From NCBI GenBank assembly GCA_031266495.1, contig JAISAX010000939.1, forward strand, positions 1 through 7,112: 7,112 bases of DNA, written 5' to 3'. The notes under the pieces were generated by a model. That model saw only the letters and a list, made by a program, of their open reading frames with translations. It made no database searches and was not told where the DNA came from. Shown piece after piece: positions 5,991 through 7,112 of the stretch (its first letter is position 1; every line of letters starts with the position of its first letter). Origin of the DNA: Opitutaceae bacterium. Its GTDB lineage: Bacteria; Verrucomicrobiota; Verrucomicrobiae; Opitutales; Opitutaceae. The translations under genes were made by a program, and so were the position numbers.

Positions 5991-6004
5991 AGGAGGAAAA
6001 GATG
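5991..6004 (+). promoter_or_regulatory. Best ribosome-binding site in the leader, opening a frame that is not the Rpn-like gene's
   Basis: AGGAGG (5991-5996) lies 5 bases before ATG at 6002. That ATG opens a 36-codon frame ending in TGA at 6110-6112, out of frame with the downstream gene and overlapping its first 70 bases. Its basic, low-complexity product resembles nothing I know. It could be an inhibitory upstream frame, or the Rpn-like gene may carry a small indel near its 5' end. The start at 6043 has no Shine-Dalgarno of its own. Confidence 0.4.
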
Positions 6005-6042
6005 CCTGGACAGAGGGCGGGAAGAGCGTTTTGTCGAAACCA

Positions 6043-7041
6043 ATGGGCAACAGGAAAGAAATCACAACCGACTACGACGGAGCCTGGAAAGAAGCGCTGG
6101 AAATCTACCTGAGACCATTCCTCGAATTGTGTTTCCCGGAGGTAGCGGCGGGCATTGACTGGAGCCAGAAGCCCGAGTTTCTCGACCAGGATCTGCAACA
6201 ACTCACACGCGACAGCGAACTGGGCCTGCAACGGGTGGACAAACTGGTCAAGGTGAAGCGGAAGGACGGGATCGAGGAAGTGATCCTGGTGCACACGGAA
6301 GTGGAGGGAGACCCCAGGGAAGGCATGCCCCTGAGGATGTATCAATATCACCACCGGATAGCGGACCGGTTCGGACGCCGCACGGTAAGCCTGGCCATCC
6401 TGGCCGACACGAGGAAGGACTGGAAACCATCCGTGTACGAGGAAGAGTTGTGGGGAATGCGGGTACGGTTCGAGTATCCGGTGTGCAAGCTGATAGAAAT
6501 TTCCAGGGAGAGACTGGAGCAGGAGATCCAGGCGAGGAACCCGGCTGCGGTGATAATACAAGCGCACCTTGCGGCGCAGGCCAGCCGCACGGACATGACC
6601 ACGCGACGGGAAACCAAATGGCATCTGATTCGCCGCCTGTACGAATTGAACTACAGCAAGCGGGACATCCTTGAACTGTTCCGTTTGATCGACTGGCTGA
6701 TCACCCTGCCGCGGGAGATGGAACTTGCTTTCCGGGAGAACCTGGTAAATTACGAAAAGGAAAAAACCATGCCATACATCACGAGTATCGAACGTCTGGG
6801 TCGCGAAGATGGCCTCAAGGAAGGCCTCGAAAAAGGCTGGCAAAAGGGCCGCCAGGAAGGCTGGCAGGAAGGCCGCCAGGAAGGCGAGATGCTTGTCTTG
6901 CGACGCCAGTTGCGGCGCCGGTTTGAAGATCTGCCCGGATGGGCGGAGGAACGGCTGACTCATGCCTCGACCACAGAACTGGAAGAGTGGAGCGAACGCA
7001 TCCTTGATGCCGTGATCCTCGAAGACGTCTTCTCTTCCTGA
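6043..7041 (+). CDS. Rpn-like PD-(D/E)XK nuclease-fold protein with Gly/Lys/Glu repeat tail
   Basis: This 332-residue protein matches a widespread bacterial family, often annotated as Rpn/transposase-like PD-(D/E)XK or cytosolic protein. The N-terminus has TTDYDGAWKEALEIYLRPF (8-26), IDW (38-40) and EFLDQDLQQLTRDSELG (45-61). The nuclease core follows: Asp66 in RVDKLVKV, then Glu86 and Glu88 in VHTEVEG (83-89), RMYQYHHRIADRF (98-110) and SLAILAD (116-122). Family members usually show E-x-Q at the second site; here it is E-x-E. A helical region with RRLYELNYSKRDILELFRLI (197-216) and MPYITSIERLGREDG (243-257) leads to six four-residue repeats (257-280) and a helical tail. Relatives have been linked to RecA-independent recombination; the role here is unknown. 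The ATG at 6043 was chosen because homology begins there. An in-frame TTG at 5944 would add 33 residues unlike the family. The best ribosome-binding site nearby serves another frame. No signal peptide or membrane segment is seen. The gene ends 24 bp before a C44 run. Confidence 0.82.
   Translation: MGNRKEITTDYDGAWKEALEIYLRPFLELCFPEVAAGIDWSQKPEFLDQDLQQLTRDSELGLQRVDKLVKVKRKDGIEEVILVHTEVEGDPREGMPLRMYQYHHRIADRFGRRTVSLAILADTRKDWKPSVYEEELWGMRVRFEYPVCKLIEISRERLEQEIQARNPAAVIIQAHLAAQASRTDMTTRRETKWHLIRRLYELNYSKRDILELFRLIDWLITLPREMELAFRENLVNYEKEKTMPYITSIERLGREDGLKEGLEKGWQKGRQEGWQEGRQEGEMLVLRRQLRRRFEDLPGWAEERLTHASTTELEEWSERILDAVILEDVFSS
6811..6882 (+). repeat. Six in-frame 12-bp tandem repeats in the Rpn-like gene
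   Basis: Six units of four codons encode G-(L/W/R)-(K/E/Q)-(E/K). The last three are nearly identical, and units 4 and 6 (GGCCGCCAGGAA) are the same. Similar Gly/Lys/Glu repeats of variable number are typical of this family's C-terminal linker and probably form a charged helix. In-frame expansion would be tolerated. Confidence 0.85.
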
Positions 7042-7065
7042 AGACGCCCGCCCTGGGGCGCGCCG

Positions 7066-7109
<44 letters not shown>

Positions 7110-7112
7110 ACC

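Noticed and set aside
7021..7032. Perfect 12-bp palindrome GAAGACGTCTTC near the end of the Rpn-like gene
   Set aside because: It lies inside conserved coding sequence, has no loop for an RNA hairpin, and there is no second copy or context to suggest a site.

Overview
Organism. The window is GC-rich (C or G at most third codon positions). It carries a GH113-like glycosidase with a divergent IclR regulator, an Uma2-type nuclease, a Rpn-like PD-(D/E)XK protein with a Gly/Lys/Glu repeat tail, and a housekeeping transketolase. This mix, the weak Shine-Dalgarno signals and the abundant low-complexity DNA suggest a Verrucomicrobiota member, perhaps of the Opitutaceae. That is inference from gene style; no rRNA or other marker is present.

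Layout. A run of 87 C opens the window (1-87). On the minus strand lie an Uma2-family protein (143-697) and, upstream of it, a GH113-like glycoside hydrolase (817-1929). A 184-bp gap (1930-2113) separates the hydrolase from a divergent IclR-type regulator on the plus strand (2114-2944). Next is 754 bp without a convincing gene (2945-3698). It holds a G-quadruplex-type G tract, an array of six 42-bp repeats alternating between two versions (84-bp period), and a C11 run. Transketolase follows on the plus strand (3699-5779), but its frame breaks at a C15 run inside a long Pro/Ala-rich insert. A perfect 10-bp stem lies just after its stop. A leader with a start-stop AUG-UAA element, a hairpin and an out-of-frame ribosome-binding site precedes a Rpn-like PD-(D/E)XK protein (6043-7041). 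The window closes in a run of 44 C followed by ACC.

How the genes relate. The glycosidase and IclR regulator look like a carbohydrate-use pair in which the regulator may control the shared intergenic region. Transketolase (non-oxidative pentose phosphate pathway) is an unlinked housekeeping gene. The Uma2 and Rpn-like genes are nuclease-fold accessory genes of the sort found in many copies in large, repeat-rich genomes.

Main theme. Slippage-prone DNA is everywhere: C87, G8/G12, C11, C15, C44, GTC/GCC triplets inside the IclR wing, 15-bp and 12-bp tandem units, and the 42/84-bp array. Two conserved proteins (IclR and transketolase) carry low-complexity inserts encoded by such DNA, and one insert coincides with a frameshift. 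I found no CRISPR array, tRNA, rRNA, transposase or phage gene.
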